From Smittia aterrima (lineage: Eukaryota; Arthropoda; Insecta; Diptera; Chironomidae), in contig CP093829.1 of NCBI GenBank assembly GCA_033063855.1, positions 10,736,243-10,800,242 of the forward strand: a stretch of 64,000 bases of DNA, given 5' to 3'. Shown piece after piece: positions 1 through 9,673 of the stretch (position 1 is the first letter of the stretch; each line of letters begins with the position of its first letter). The notes beneath the pieces were generated by a model, which made no database searches, was not told the DNA's origin, and saw nothing but the letters and a program-made list of their open reading frames with translations. The translations under genes were made by a program, and so were the position numbers.

Positions 1-3000
1 ATAGACAAGAGAAGAATAAGAAGACCGACAGGGTCAGCAGCTGCAAAGGTTTTAGAGAAAAACTCATCGCTCAGAAATGTTACGAGGACATCAAGCCCTT
101 CGTCGTTAGACAAAAAGACTGCACAAGATAGATCAGACTTAGCTGCTGCGCCTTCTAACAATAGATTCAAAGTCAGGGCTCGTAAGCGGCCCGGTGCCTT
201 AGCTGCTTCGCCATCGACTGCAGTACAAGTTTCATCAACAAGAGAAAACAAGAAAGACAAAGATGGATACAAGATTGTATGCTGTAAGATAGGAATTATT
301 TTAATTCGGTGACCTTTTCTAATTAATTGAGATTTCAGATTATACAAATTGGTCACAGTATCGCGTTAAGATCGGAAAGTTCGTTCCTGAAGATATACCC
401 GCTGATCTCTGTACTCATGTCATCTTTGCATTCGGTTGGTTGAAGAAAGGAAAGTTGAGTTCATTCGAAAGCAACGACGAAACGAAAGATGGAAAGGTTG
501 GATTGTATTCAAGAATTATTGGACTCAAAAAAGCGAATCCTAATCTAAAGGTTAATCCAAATGATATTTTGGGTTTTTTCTTAATTCAAATAAAGTTGTT
601 TTCGCTATTCAGATTCTGCTTGCTATCGGAGGTTGGTCTTTTGGAACTCAAAAGTTCAAAGAAATGTCAGGCACTCGTTATGCTAGGCAGACGTTTATCT
701 ACTCGGCCATTCCTTACTTGAGACAAAGAGGATTTGATGGGCTTGATCTGGATTGGGAATATCCAAAAGGTGCCGACGACAAGAAGAACTTTGTTCTATT
801 GCTAAAGGAACTGAAAGAGGCCTTCGAGGCAGAGTCACAAGAAGTTAAACAACAAAGACTTCTTCTCTCAGCGGCTGTCCCTGTTGGACCTGATAATGTT
901 CGTGGAGGTTACGATGTTCCAGCTGTAGCAAGCTATCTCGATTTCATTAACTTGATGGCTTATGATTTCCATGGAAAATGGGAGAAGGAAACTGGTCACA
1001 ACGCTCCACTTTATGCTCCATCGACTGACTCTGAATGGCGCAAACAACTCTCAGTTGACCACGCTGCTAACTTATGGGTAATTTCAGTGTGTATTTGCAC
1101 GATGGTGTATTTTTACATAAAAATACAAACTTTCAGGTTAAAATGGGAGCTCCTAAAGAAAAGTTGATTATCGGCATGCCAACTTACGGCCGATCATTCA
1201 CTCTGGCTGATACTGAGAAGCATGGACCAAATTCACCCGCAACTGCTGGAGGAAAAGAAGGCGTGTACACTAAAGAAAGCGGTTTCTTGGCTTATTATGA
1301 GATTTGCGAAATGCTCAATAACGGAGCAGTTTACGTTTGGGACGAAGAGATGAAGGTGCCGTACATGGTCGATGGAGATCAATGGGTTGGCTTTGATGAT
1401 GAACGTGCCATCAGAAATAAAATGCATTGGATAAAAGATAACGGATTTGGCGGTGCGATGGTTTGGTAAGAAAGTGAACTCTTTCAAAGTTTCAAGTTTG
1501 ACTGTTTTATTTTAAAGGACTGTCGATATGGATGATTTCACTGGAACAGTTTGTGGTAATAACGTCAAATATCCTTTGATCGGAGCCATGCGCGAAGAAT
1601 TGCGTGGAGTTTCTAGAGGAAAGGACGCTAAGGATGTCGATTGGGAGAAAGTGGCAGCTTCTTTTGATGACTTGCCTGTAAGTTGATCAATGATAAATTG
1701 GGCTCGTAGTTTTAAAATTGATTATGATTTTTAGGAAAAACCTGAGCCAATTGAAATTGACGTTGCGGAACTTTTATCGAAAGTTCAAAAAACTGAGAAA
1801 AAGACAAAAGTTAACAAAAAGATTAAACAAGGACAAGCGACGATCGAAACTAGAAGTAAAAAAAAGAGTAAAGTCAATGAATCAAATAATCTCAAACTTA
1901 TTTTATTTCTAGAACGACCTGCACAAGTATTTTGTTATCTGACAAGTTGGTCAGCAAAGCGACCAGGTGCCGGAAAGTTTGAGCCAAAAGACGTTGATGC
2001 TAAGCTGTGTACACATCTTGTTTATGCATTTGCCACACTCAAAGATCACAAGCTGAGCGAAGCAAATGACAATGACCCGGACATGTATGACGAGGTTCTC
2101 GAGTTACGAGAAAAGAATCCGGATTTGCAAGTTCTACTCGCAATTGGTGGTTGGGCATTCGGATCAACGCCTTTCAAAGAGCTTACATCAAACGTTTTCC
2201 GTATGAATCAATTTGTTTATGAAGCAATTGAATTTTTGAGAGAGTATCAGTTCAATGGTTTGGATGTCGATTGGGAATATCCGCGTGGTGCTGACGATCG
2301 CAAAGCTTACGTTGATTTGTTGCGTGAACTTCGCGTTGCATTCGAAGGAGAAGCCAAGACTTCTGGTCAGCCAAGACTTTTACTAACAGCAGCAGTTCCA
2401 GCATCATTTGAAGCTATTGCTGCTGGTTATGACGTCCCCGAAATTTCTAAATATCTCGACTTCATTAATGTGATGACTTACGATTTCCATGGTCAATGGG
2501 TAAAAAAAATTCATTTGTTTTTTAAATATAGTTAATAGCTGTTAATTTCAATTGAAGGAACGTCAAGTTGGTCACAACTCTCCTCTCTTTCCACTGGAAT
2601 CAGCATCAGGTCATCAAAAGAAATTGACGGTTGACTATAGCGCTCGTGAATGGGTGAAACAAGGAGCTCCAAAAGAGAAGCTTTTAATCGGCATGCCAAC
2701 TTATGGTCGCTCATTTACTCTCGTTAACGAAACTCAATTTGATATTGGTGCACCTGCTAGTGGAGGAGGAATTGTAGGAAAGTTTACGAATGAGGCTGGT
2801 TTCCTTTCGTATTACGAAGTTTGCACATTCCTTGCTCAACAAAACACAACACTCGTGTGGGATTCAGAACAGCAAGTTCCATTCGCTTATCGTGGCGATC
2901 AATGGGTTGGGTTCGATGATGAACGGTCACTTAAAACAAAGGTTTGCTCAGCAATTCATTAAAATGTGAGTTAAATTGAAAGGTTTATTTTTAGATGGAG

Positions 3001-3530
3001 TGGCTTAAGGAAAGTGGTTATGGTGGCATTATGGTATGGTCGATTGACATGGACGACTTCAGTGGTCGCTGTGGATCTGGAAAATTCCCTTTGTTGACTT
3101 CGCTTAATAATGAGCTCGAAGATTACAAGGTCGATTTGGAATACGATGGTCCATACGAGTCTTATAATCCACGAGGAAAATACACAACCAAAGATCGTAA
3201 GTATAAAATTTTATTAAAGGAAAAGGAAAATAATTTTGAATTCACAATTTTAAACTCAGCGAATGAGGTTACTTGCGCTGAGCAAGACGGCCACATTAGC
3301 TATCATCCTGATAAGCTTGACTGTACACATTATTACATGTGCGAAGGAGAAAGAAAGCATCATATGCCATGCCCTGCGCAGTTAGTTTTTAATCCCAACG
3401 AAAACGTATGTGACTGGCCCGAGAACGTTGAAAGCTGTTCCTCACACACACAGGTAAAAAGACTTAAATTTAATTTAACATTAAATTTTATAATAATTTC
3501 AATTTTTAATAGGCACCACCAGCAAACTAA
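1..3530 (+). CDS. Cht7: Chitinase 7 (group III, two GH18 domains plus CBM14), 5' end missing
   Basis: Cuts chitin in cuticle; family members are membrane-anchored or secreted. Exons read as 1-283, 339-550, 613-1077, 1137-1465, 1518-1677, 1735-1855, 1913-2499, 2558-2941, 2995-3196, 3260-3453 and 3513-3530, all in phase, giving 984 visible residues. GH18 domain 1 (about residues 92-450) has AIGGW, FDGLDLDWEYP (206-216), MAYDFHG and WTVDMDDF. GH18 domain 2 (about 528-865) has AIGGW, FNGLDVDWEYP, MTYDFHG and WSIDMDDF. Both keep the catalytic Glu of DWEYP, so both look active. A six-Cys CBM14 chitin-binding domain follows (about 918-970). Two GH18 plus one C-terminal CBM14 is the Cht7 architecture. 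The first visible 90 residues are Lys/Ser-rich linker; the start and any membrane anchor lie off the window. AATAAA is at 3581. Confidence 0.93.
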
Positions 3531-3978
3531 CTTTTCAAGCGCAACTGAAAATTTAATTCTACAGTGGGTTCCATTTAAGAAATAAATGAAAGACAAACTT
3601 TTGTAAATATTCTGCTAATGTCTAAATTATTCCCATTCGACTTGGATGCACGCTCAAAATTAATTCCTGCCATTTCCCTTATGAACATAATGAGAAATAC
3701 TGCCCTTCGAGACGGAAAATACTCAAAAATACTGAGCAATCAAGTTTATCTAATTTTTATAAATTATAAGAAATAAAAAATTTAGTTAGAAAAGTGGTAA
3801 AGTCTTTTTTCTGCAAATTTCCCATTCTCATGACTCAATACAAATATTTGATTAAGATATGTAAAAACATAAAAATAACAACAATTTAACAGCTGAGGTA
3901 TGTAAAATTTGTCAAAGAAATAAAAGAGCAAAACGGCAAGAGCTTGACAGTTCTAAACTTGAAGTTAACGAAATCAGA

Positions 3979-4721
3979 ATGGCAATCAAAAGTTTGATGT
4001 GGATTTTATTTTTAGTTATTTTTAGTGTCGTGACGGCTAGTCCGACCAAGAAAAGTAATTACATTGAGCAAGAGACATCATGTCGTGAAGTTTGTGGACT
4101 TTGTGACTGTAACGGATTTTATTGTGAAGACGAATGCATCTGCGAGTGCAGTTTGCAGGAAGATGAAAGTCAGTAAATTGAATGATCATTCATCAGTAAA
4201 TTAAAAATATTTATTCAATTTTTTATAAAGATTTGCAGTGTATCGCTGATATGGAAAAAGAGTGTGATGCAAATGGTCTCGAATATGAACTTGTGATGCA
4301 AGAATCAGCAAAAGAGCGTTTCTTGCGTGATGTTAAAGGAGCTTCTGGTGATTTTGGAAAACATCTCGTGATTTTAAAACAAAAAAGACAAAGCGCTTCA
4401 ACTGAACCTACAGTTGGTGCAACTCCAACAACAGCAGCTGCAGATATAGTAGGAGCAGCAAATAACGCGTCGTCTACTGACAAAGACGATCAACTTGGAA
4501 TGCCAATAACCGCTCTCGGATTTGGAAAGAAGATGGGTGCTTTAGCCGTTCCGAAGCTTCTTGTTCTCATAAAAGAACGTCTTGCTAATGCACCTTCTGT
4601 ACCAACATTTGCTCCATTCGTTATTCCAACGATCGCAACTACCGCATCACCAGCAAAGTTTTCATTTCCGGCTCTTCCATCCCTCAGTCCAGTCGTCCAA
4701 CCTTCATGGCTGCATCATTAG
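3979..4721 (+). CDS. Secreted protein with N-terminal Cys-rich segment, unknown family
   Basis: I do not recognise this gene. Two exons, 3979-4168 and 4231-4721, join in phase 1 across a 62-base intron (donor GTCAGT) to give 226 residues. Residues 1-20 form a clear signal peptide. A dense Cys block (about residues 35-57) has spacing CxxxCxxCxCxxxxxCxxxCxCxC, and two more Cys follow early in exon 2. A KQKR site near residue 112 could be a proprotein cleavage site. After it comes a Thr/Ala-rich low-complexity stretch and a hydrophobic, Pro-rich tail. A TATA-like AATAAAAG lies near 3920 and AATAAA at 4779. The join rests on reading phase and the continuing Cys pattern; the two halves could in principle be separate. 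Confidence 0.6.
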
Positions 4722-5037
4722 ATTTTGACAAAACATTCAACAAATTTTGTTAACGATTTTTTAAAAGAACCCTGTTGAAATAAAGAATATTTTTCTACGC
4801 AAACCGTTTTAAAAAATCTAAAGCCACTACGAATAAGAACCTTAAGTTCAAAGTTTGATGATATTTTTAAATTATAATTTACAAACATTACTACCGAGGC
4901 CACAGTCAGCATTTGAAAGACGAACAAGTCATAACAACAAGACGTGACATATGGCTGAAAGCTTTGCAATAAAAGCATTCTTCAAATGCAAAGAAGAATC
5001 ATTTCCAAATTCAAAGTGAAATTGTGAACACACAGTA

Positions 5038-5448
5038 ATGAATAAAGTTTTATTTGCAATTGTTGGTATTTGCTACTGTGTCCAGCTCAGCTGGGCAAAC
5101 GAAGTAGAGGGTAATTCGATAATTAAAGATGAGTTCAATCCCGAAGCCATTCTGGAAAGTCCAGCTGCACAAGAAATGATTACAGCAATTTACCGCAGAG
5201 CAACGGTCCAAGCTTTTCAATCAAAAGTGAAAGAGCTCCAACAAAAATTGATGAACGGCGAAAATGGATTACCCGAAGCTATGCAAATACTCAAATTAGT
5301 ACTCTCTGATCCAAATCAGTTGCAAGTCAAAAAAGCAGCCGCTCACGTTTTAAGCATCATTCCAAATGAACTGAAGAAACACGCACAGGAAATTCCACCC
5401 TTAGAAGAACCAACAACTCCCATGATTGCTCAAAAGAATAACTCATAA
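5038..5448 (+). CDS. Small secreted helical protein, unknown family
   Basis: Single-exon gene of 136 residues that I cannot assign. Residues 1-20 are a hydrophobic signal peptide ending at a plausible cleavage site (SWA/N). The mature part is acidic to neutral, rich in Ala, Gln, Lys and Glu, predicted mostly helical, and has no Cys. It ends in a Pro/Thr-rich tail. The stop TAA is followed at once by a second in-frame TAA. A TATA-like CAATAAAAGC lies near 4967. The gene is convergent with SRP19, whose stop is 63 bases away. Size and layout suit a haemolymph, silk or seminal product, but that is a guess. Confidence 0.6.
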   Translation: MNKVLFAIVGICYCVQLSWANEVEGNSIIKDEFNPEAILESPAAQEMITAIYRRATVQAFQSKVKELQQKLMNGENGLPEAMQILKLVLSDPNQLQVKKAAAHVLSIIPNELKKHAQEIPPLEEPTTPMIAQKNNS

Positions 5449-5511
5449 TAAATAAACTGCATGTTATTTTTTTATTCAATTGAAAATTAAAGATAAATTT
5501 GAACTGCATTT

Positions 5512-6108
5512 TTAGCGTTTCTTTCCCTTATTCTTTTTACCACCACTTTGTTGCTGACTTGTCGATTGAATCGCAGGTTCTCCACCTTTTGGATTAGCAA
5601 TTCGTGATTTTAATTGTGGAATCATTGATGCGACGTATTTCAGGATTTGTCTTCGTGTGGCTAAGTCTGGATTAATTGCTGATCCGTCTTCATTTTTCAA
5701 TTGCAAGCGAATACGACCTCGATTAAGAAGTTCCTTGCTCCTTTCTCGAGGGTAGATTTTATTCTCAATCGTTAGGTTCATATTAGCAGCTGATAGCACT
5801 TTAAAAGAGAGAAGAAAACTTGAATTTAAATTTCTTGATTAATCAAATAGAATGTTATGTTGAGATTACCATCTTTAATTTCGATGTAAGTTGGATTCTC
5901 AATACAATGCTCTTTGGGTATTTTTCTTCCCTCTTGAACAGTTTTCTTGACATCAATGTAGGCTGGATAAATGCAAACAAATCTAAATAAAGTAAATAAA
6001 GTTGAACATTACATTTTTAGATTTGAATTTTGTCTGAACTTGCCTTTCGCGATCTGTATGCTTCATATTCGGATGAAAAGGAATCAGAGGAGTCTGAGCT
6101 TGAGCCAT
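5512..6108 (-). CDS. Srp19: Signal recognition particle 19 kDa protein
   Basis: Binds the tips of helices 6 and 8 of SRP RNA so that SRP54 can load; acts in nucleolus and cytosol. Exons on the minus strand are 6108-6044, 5982-5870 and 5798-5512, giving 154 residues, the usual family length. Recognised from ERFVCIYPAYID, the GRKIPKE segment, CIENPTYIEI, YPRERSKELLNRGRIRLQL, and the Lys/Gly-rich tail (GGKKNKGKKR). Intron 1 begins GC, not GT (AAAG|GCAAGT, positions 6043-6042). Only this donor keeps the ERFVCIYP frame, so it is a GC-AG intron. A minus-strand AATAAA lies at 5476-5471. The start is the ATG giving MAQAQ; an in-frame upstream ATG at 6174 would add residues unlike the family. Confidence 0.93.
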
Positions 6109-6348
6109 TTCAAGAAATTTTGTTAAATTTGATTTAAGTGAATCGTGGACCGATATTATTATATTAAACGCCACCAGATGGTGCCACGATTCACTTACTA
6201 GGGTCTTGGTATCATCTTATTTGAATCCGAGGGGATTATTAACGTATTTGCTCGCTTGAAAAGCCCCGTTCAGGGTTCAAAGCTTCACAGTTAGTAAGCT
6301 CAGGACCGATCAGATACCTTTAATTCATCATAGTCCACAGTCGACATT
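6109..6348. promoter_or_regulatory. Divergent promoter shared by SRP19 and GGPP synthase
   Basis: Only 240 bases separate the two divergent start codons. The segment has no TATA box. It holds 13-base perfect inverted arms (AAGTGAATCGTGG at 6136-6148, reverse complement at 6184-6196) around CCACCAGATGGTGCC (6171-6185). That core differs by one base from the consensus CCASYAGRKGGCRC for the insulator protein CTCF. The layout is typical of divergent housekeeping genes. That CTCF binds is inference. Confidence 0.5.
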
Positions 6349-7777
6349 ATGGCTTCGTTTAATAATCAGTTCAATATGCAAGATTTCAACGAGATTTTAG
6401 AAAAGTGCAAGGATAAGTCACAGCAGGAGAAACAAGACCAAGTAAATATTTATTTCTTATCAACAAAGTTGTTTCTTTTTTTGTTTGTTGATGTGAATGT
6501 TAATTTATGAATCACTGAATGACCATTGCGTTTTGATCTATTTTTAGACGCTGCTTCAACCATTTGTCTACATCCAGCAGATCCCGGGCAAACAAGTTCG
6601 CTCAAAACTTGGTCTTGCCTTTAATTTTTGGCTCAACATTCCAATGGATAAACTCTCCGCCATCAGTGAAATTGTTCAAATGCTTCACAATTCGAGTCTG
6701 CTGTAAGCTTCTTCTGTGTTCAACAATTAATATTGTTTACTGCTAAAACAAATATTTACGCACGCAGATGTTTGTTTACAATGTTCGCTGAGTTTAATTC
6801 ATTTTAATTGATCGTTTCCTATCATCTTTCATCGTTGTGTTATGTCTTGTTGATTGCTCTAACGAATCGCTTTCAATGTTATTTTAGAATCGATGATATT
6901 GAGGATAATTCTATTCTTCGAAGAGGAATTCCTGTAGCTCATTCCATCTATGGCGTAGCGTCAACAATCAACTCAGCTAACTACGTCCTCTTCCTTGCCC
7001 TCGAGAAAGTTCAACTGCTTGGTCATTCCGACGCAACGAAAGTATACACCGAACAACTTTTGGAGCTACACCGTGGCCAAGGAATGGAGATATATTGGCG
7101 CGACAATTTCTTATGTCCAGAAGAGTCTGAATACAAACTTATGACAATCAGGAAAACAGGAGGATTGTTCATGCTGGCCATTCGACTAATGCTCCTGTTT
7201 AGCGATAATGAAAAAGATTTCACCAAACTTACGGCCTTACTCGGTGGGTAAAATATAATTTCTATGATTCTGTTCTCATGCTTTTTTCAAAACAGGTTTA
7301 TACTTTCAAATCCGTGATGACTATTGCAATTTAAGTCTCAAAGAGTATTCAGAAAATAAGAGCTTTTGCGAAGACTTGACAGAGGGAAAGTTTAGTTTTC
7401 CCATCATTCATGCAATTCAAACACAGCAACATGATAAACAAGTTCTTCGTAAGTTTCTATCTAAATTAAAAAATAAGGGTCGGACTAATAAATTATTTCC
7501 TTAGATATTCTCCGGCAAAGAACTCGAGACGTTGAGGTAAAGAAATATTGCGTTTCGCTATTAGAAAAGCTCGGAAGCTTCAAGTACACTCGTGAGACTC
7601 TGGAAGCACTTGACAAGGAAGCTAGAAATGAAGTTGTATGTGCTGTGATTTTAAAAGATGCAATCCAATTTAGAAAGACTTTTATTTCCGCAGGAATTGC
7701 TTGGACCCAATCCCATCATGAACACTTTGCTCGATGAATTGTTGAGCTGGAAGACAAATAGTGAAAAGGATGATTGA
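6349..7777 (+). CDS. qm: Geranylgeranyl diphosphate synthase (quemao/GGPS1)
   Basis: Makes C20 geranylgeranyl diphosphate from farnesyl and isopentenyl diphosphates, for prenylation of Rho and Rab GTPases. Exons 6349-6441, 6548-6702, 6888-7243, 7296-7448, 7505-7635 and 7694-7777 join in phase to give 323 residues, close to animal GGPPS. The first Asp-rich motif DDIEDNS is at residues 85-91 and is followed by LRRG and PVAHSIYG. GQGMEIYWRD and KTGGLF follow. The second Asp-rich motif is IRDDYCN (207-213), then KEYSENKSFCEDLTEGKFSFP, near-diagnostic of this enzyme. Intron 3 uses donor GTGGGT. The stop is TGA, followed in frame by 15 open codons that read like protein (see findings). AATAAA is at 7816. 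Confidence 0.95.
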
Positions 7778-8481
7778 GATTTGCTTGAGGATGAGCTCCC
7801 CAAGAAGAAGCCGCGAATAAATTAATCAGTTTCCTCTATTTTATTACAAAATGTGAAATAACGATGTATGCGAGAGCAAAATATAATAATTTAAGTAACT
7901 TTTTCGATAACTTGTTAACATGAGAGGAGAAATATTTCAAATGAAGATCTCATCTCCAACATTATTTTATTATATGAAAAGAATATTGGCCTTAGATTGA
8001 AAATTCTAGTCTTAACAATTTACTTACCTAATGAATGTTTTTAAAGTGTTGAGAGCTGTTCACAAGAATGTCTTAAATTTCAATAAACCGCACAATTTCC
8101 TATGAAATGGTTTTTTTATTCAAAGCTAAGCTTCAGTGATCGACTTAAACGCAAACCGTTCGATTGATTCCATCACATTCCACCACAAATCGGTGGTTGC
8201 TTTTTGACTCGTGCGAAGCGCAATATGCTGACACTTCATGGTTTAAACAATGGTTTAATGCTGTCACTCGAACGAATGAAAGTGGAGAGGAGATAACAAA
8301 AAATTGAAACACTTTTTTATTAAGCTGAAATTTTTTTTAGCAAGTATTCAAAACGCTATTTAAAGCAGACAAAACAATATTTTTTTTATCAAATTTCCAG
8401 TTGACTAGGTCATGTTTATACCAACATTTATTAAATCAAAAACGTTTGAAAGACTGAAAAATCCTCAGAAATGTGATATGA
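7778..8481. other. Intergenic: 3' ends of GGPPS and SH2 gene A
   Basis: Tail-to-tail gap between GGPP synthase (+) and the first SH2 gene (-). Apart from the AATAAA at 7816 it holds AT-rich sequence with no coding or RNA-gene signal that I can see. Confidence 0.5.
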
Positions 8482-9673
8482 TTACTTTGACCAAAAGTTC
8501 TCGTCCGAGCGGTTTTGTTGTTGTTGCCGCGGTAAATTCAATGGGATGGGGAGAAATTCCTTCATTATTGCATGATGCGTAATGAGCGCTCGTAAGGAAG
8601 AAAATTCTTTTGTAAATCCCTAGGGGTAAATGAAAAATTTTAAGAACGAGCAACAAAGAAATCAATGAAATTACCTTTATCTTGAAGCCGCGTGGAGTTC
8701 GCAAAATCAAATAATGAGCCACAAACGCTGGTGGCGGAACTCGCATAGATAAAGCGAAGCATCCTATATTTGACTCACTTTGACGGACAAGAAAAGCTCC
8801 CGGCTGCTGTCTAGACAATATTTCAAGTGATATCTCTCTTGGTAAACCGGCTTGAAACCAGGGAGCTCCTAATAATTCATTCTGTTCTCTAAAGCTCAAC
8901 ACATCGTTTCGCAATGGCAACACTGGAGGATTCGTATTGACTCCACTTGCTGATGAACTTGTAAAACTCTTATTGTAGTCAATTTCATTTGAATCGTTAT
9001 AATTTGTTGTAGTATTTTTGAAGCATATATTGAATTTTGAACATTTTTCTGAAGCATGAACAGTCGCCGCAGTAATAACGATGTTTGATGACGTCGGCGA
9101 TGGCGAACGTTTTATAGTTGTGAGTGGTATTGCCTTATTAAACGATGAAAGTGGATAGTGCATTTGAAATGTTTGATGATTAAATGCTTGTTTGCAGGAA
9201 TCGCCAAATTTACGAGTTATTAGCTTTTCGGAATCACAGATCGCTTCGTTGACATATCCATCAGAAATCGTTTGAATTGAGTCTGACGATATTAATGATG
9301 AAGTTTTATTGATCACAAGCGGCCGACTGTCCTCGTTAAGTCGTAATATACCCATCGTCAGCCGCTTTACCTTCAAAAGAAACGATAACAGAATCTAAAT
9401 ATTAATTGTCGATGTTCAGCAGTTGGTTCTAAAAACACTCACTAAAGTTGGTTTCTCTAATATCCTACGGCAGTTGTTAAATTCAGTTGGCGAGTTCCTC
9501 TCTTCGGAACTTGTCGATGAAGATTTTACGTAATTGTCGTCGAGGTTTTTATGGAAAAGATTATACTTTAGTGCATTGAGACTGCTTGATGACGAAAACA
9601 ATGCCGAGTGATGCACTGAACTTAAAGCGTTGCCTTCAAATTGCATTCTATTGGGAATTGTGTTAAACTTCAC
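8482..9673 (-). CDS. SH2-domain adapter, EGFR adapter protein (Egfrap)-like, copy A
   Basis: Probable phosphotyrosine adapter acting downstream of receptor tyrosine kinases. Exons are 9673-9443, 9370-8675 and 8619-8482, giving 354 residues. The Ser-rich N-terminal half carries KPTLVKRLTMGILRLNEDSRP and KFGDSCKQ, both also found in copy B. The SH2 domain (about 248-335) has WFQAGLPRE, FLVRQSES with the pTyr-binding Arg at 273, HYLIL and GFKIKGFTKEFSSLRALITHH. The last exon is read in a different frame from straight read-through of the previous one; the splice after FKIK restores the SH2 C-terminus, at the same site and phase as in copy B. I recall this SH2 type as the insect EGFR adapter protein; the name is less certain than the domain. 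Untranslated exons could lie upstream. Confidence 0.85.

Noticed and set aside
8465..8674. Straight read-through C-terminus of SH2 copy A
   Set aside because: Splicing 8675 to 8619 restores GFTKEFSSLRALITHH, conserved in copy B.
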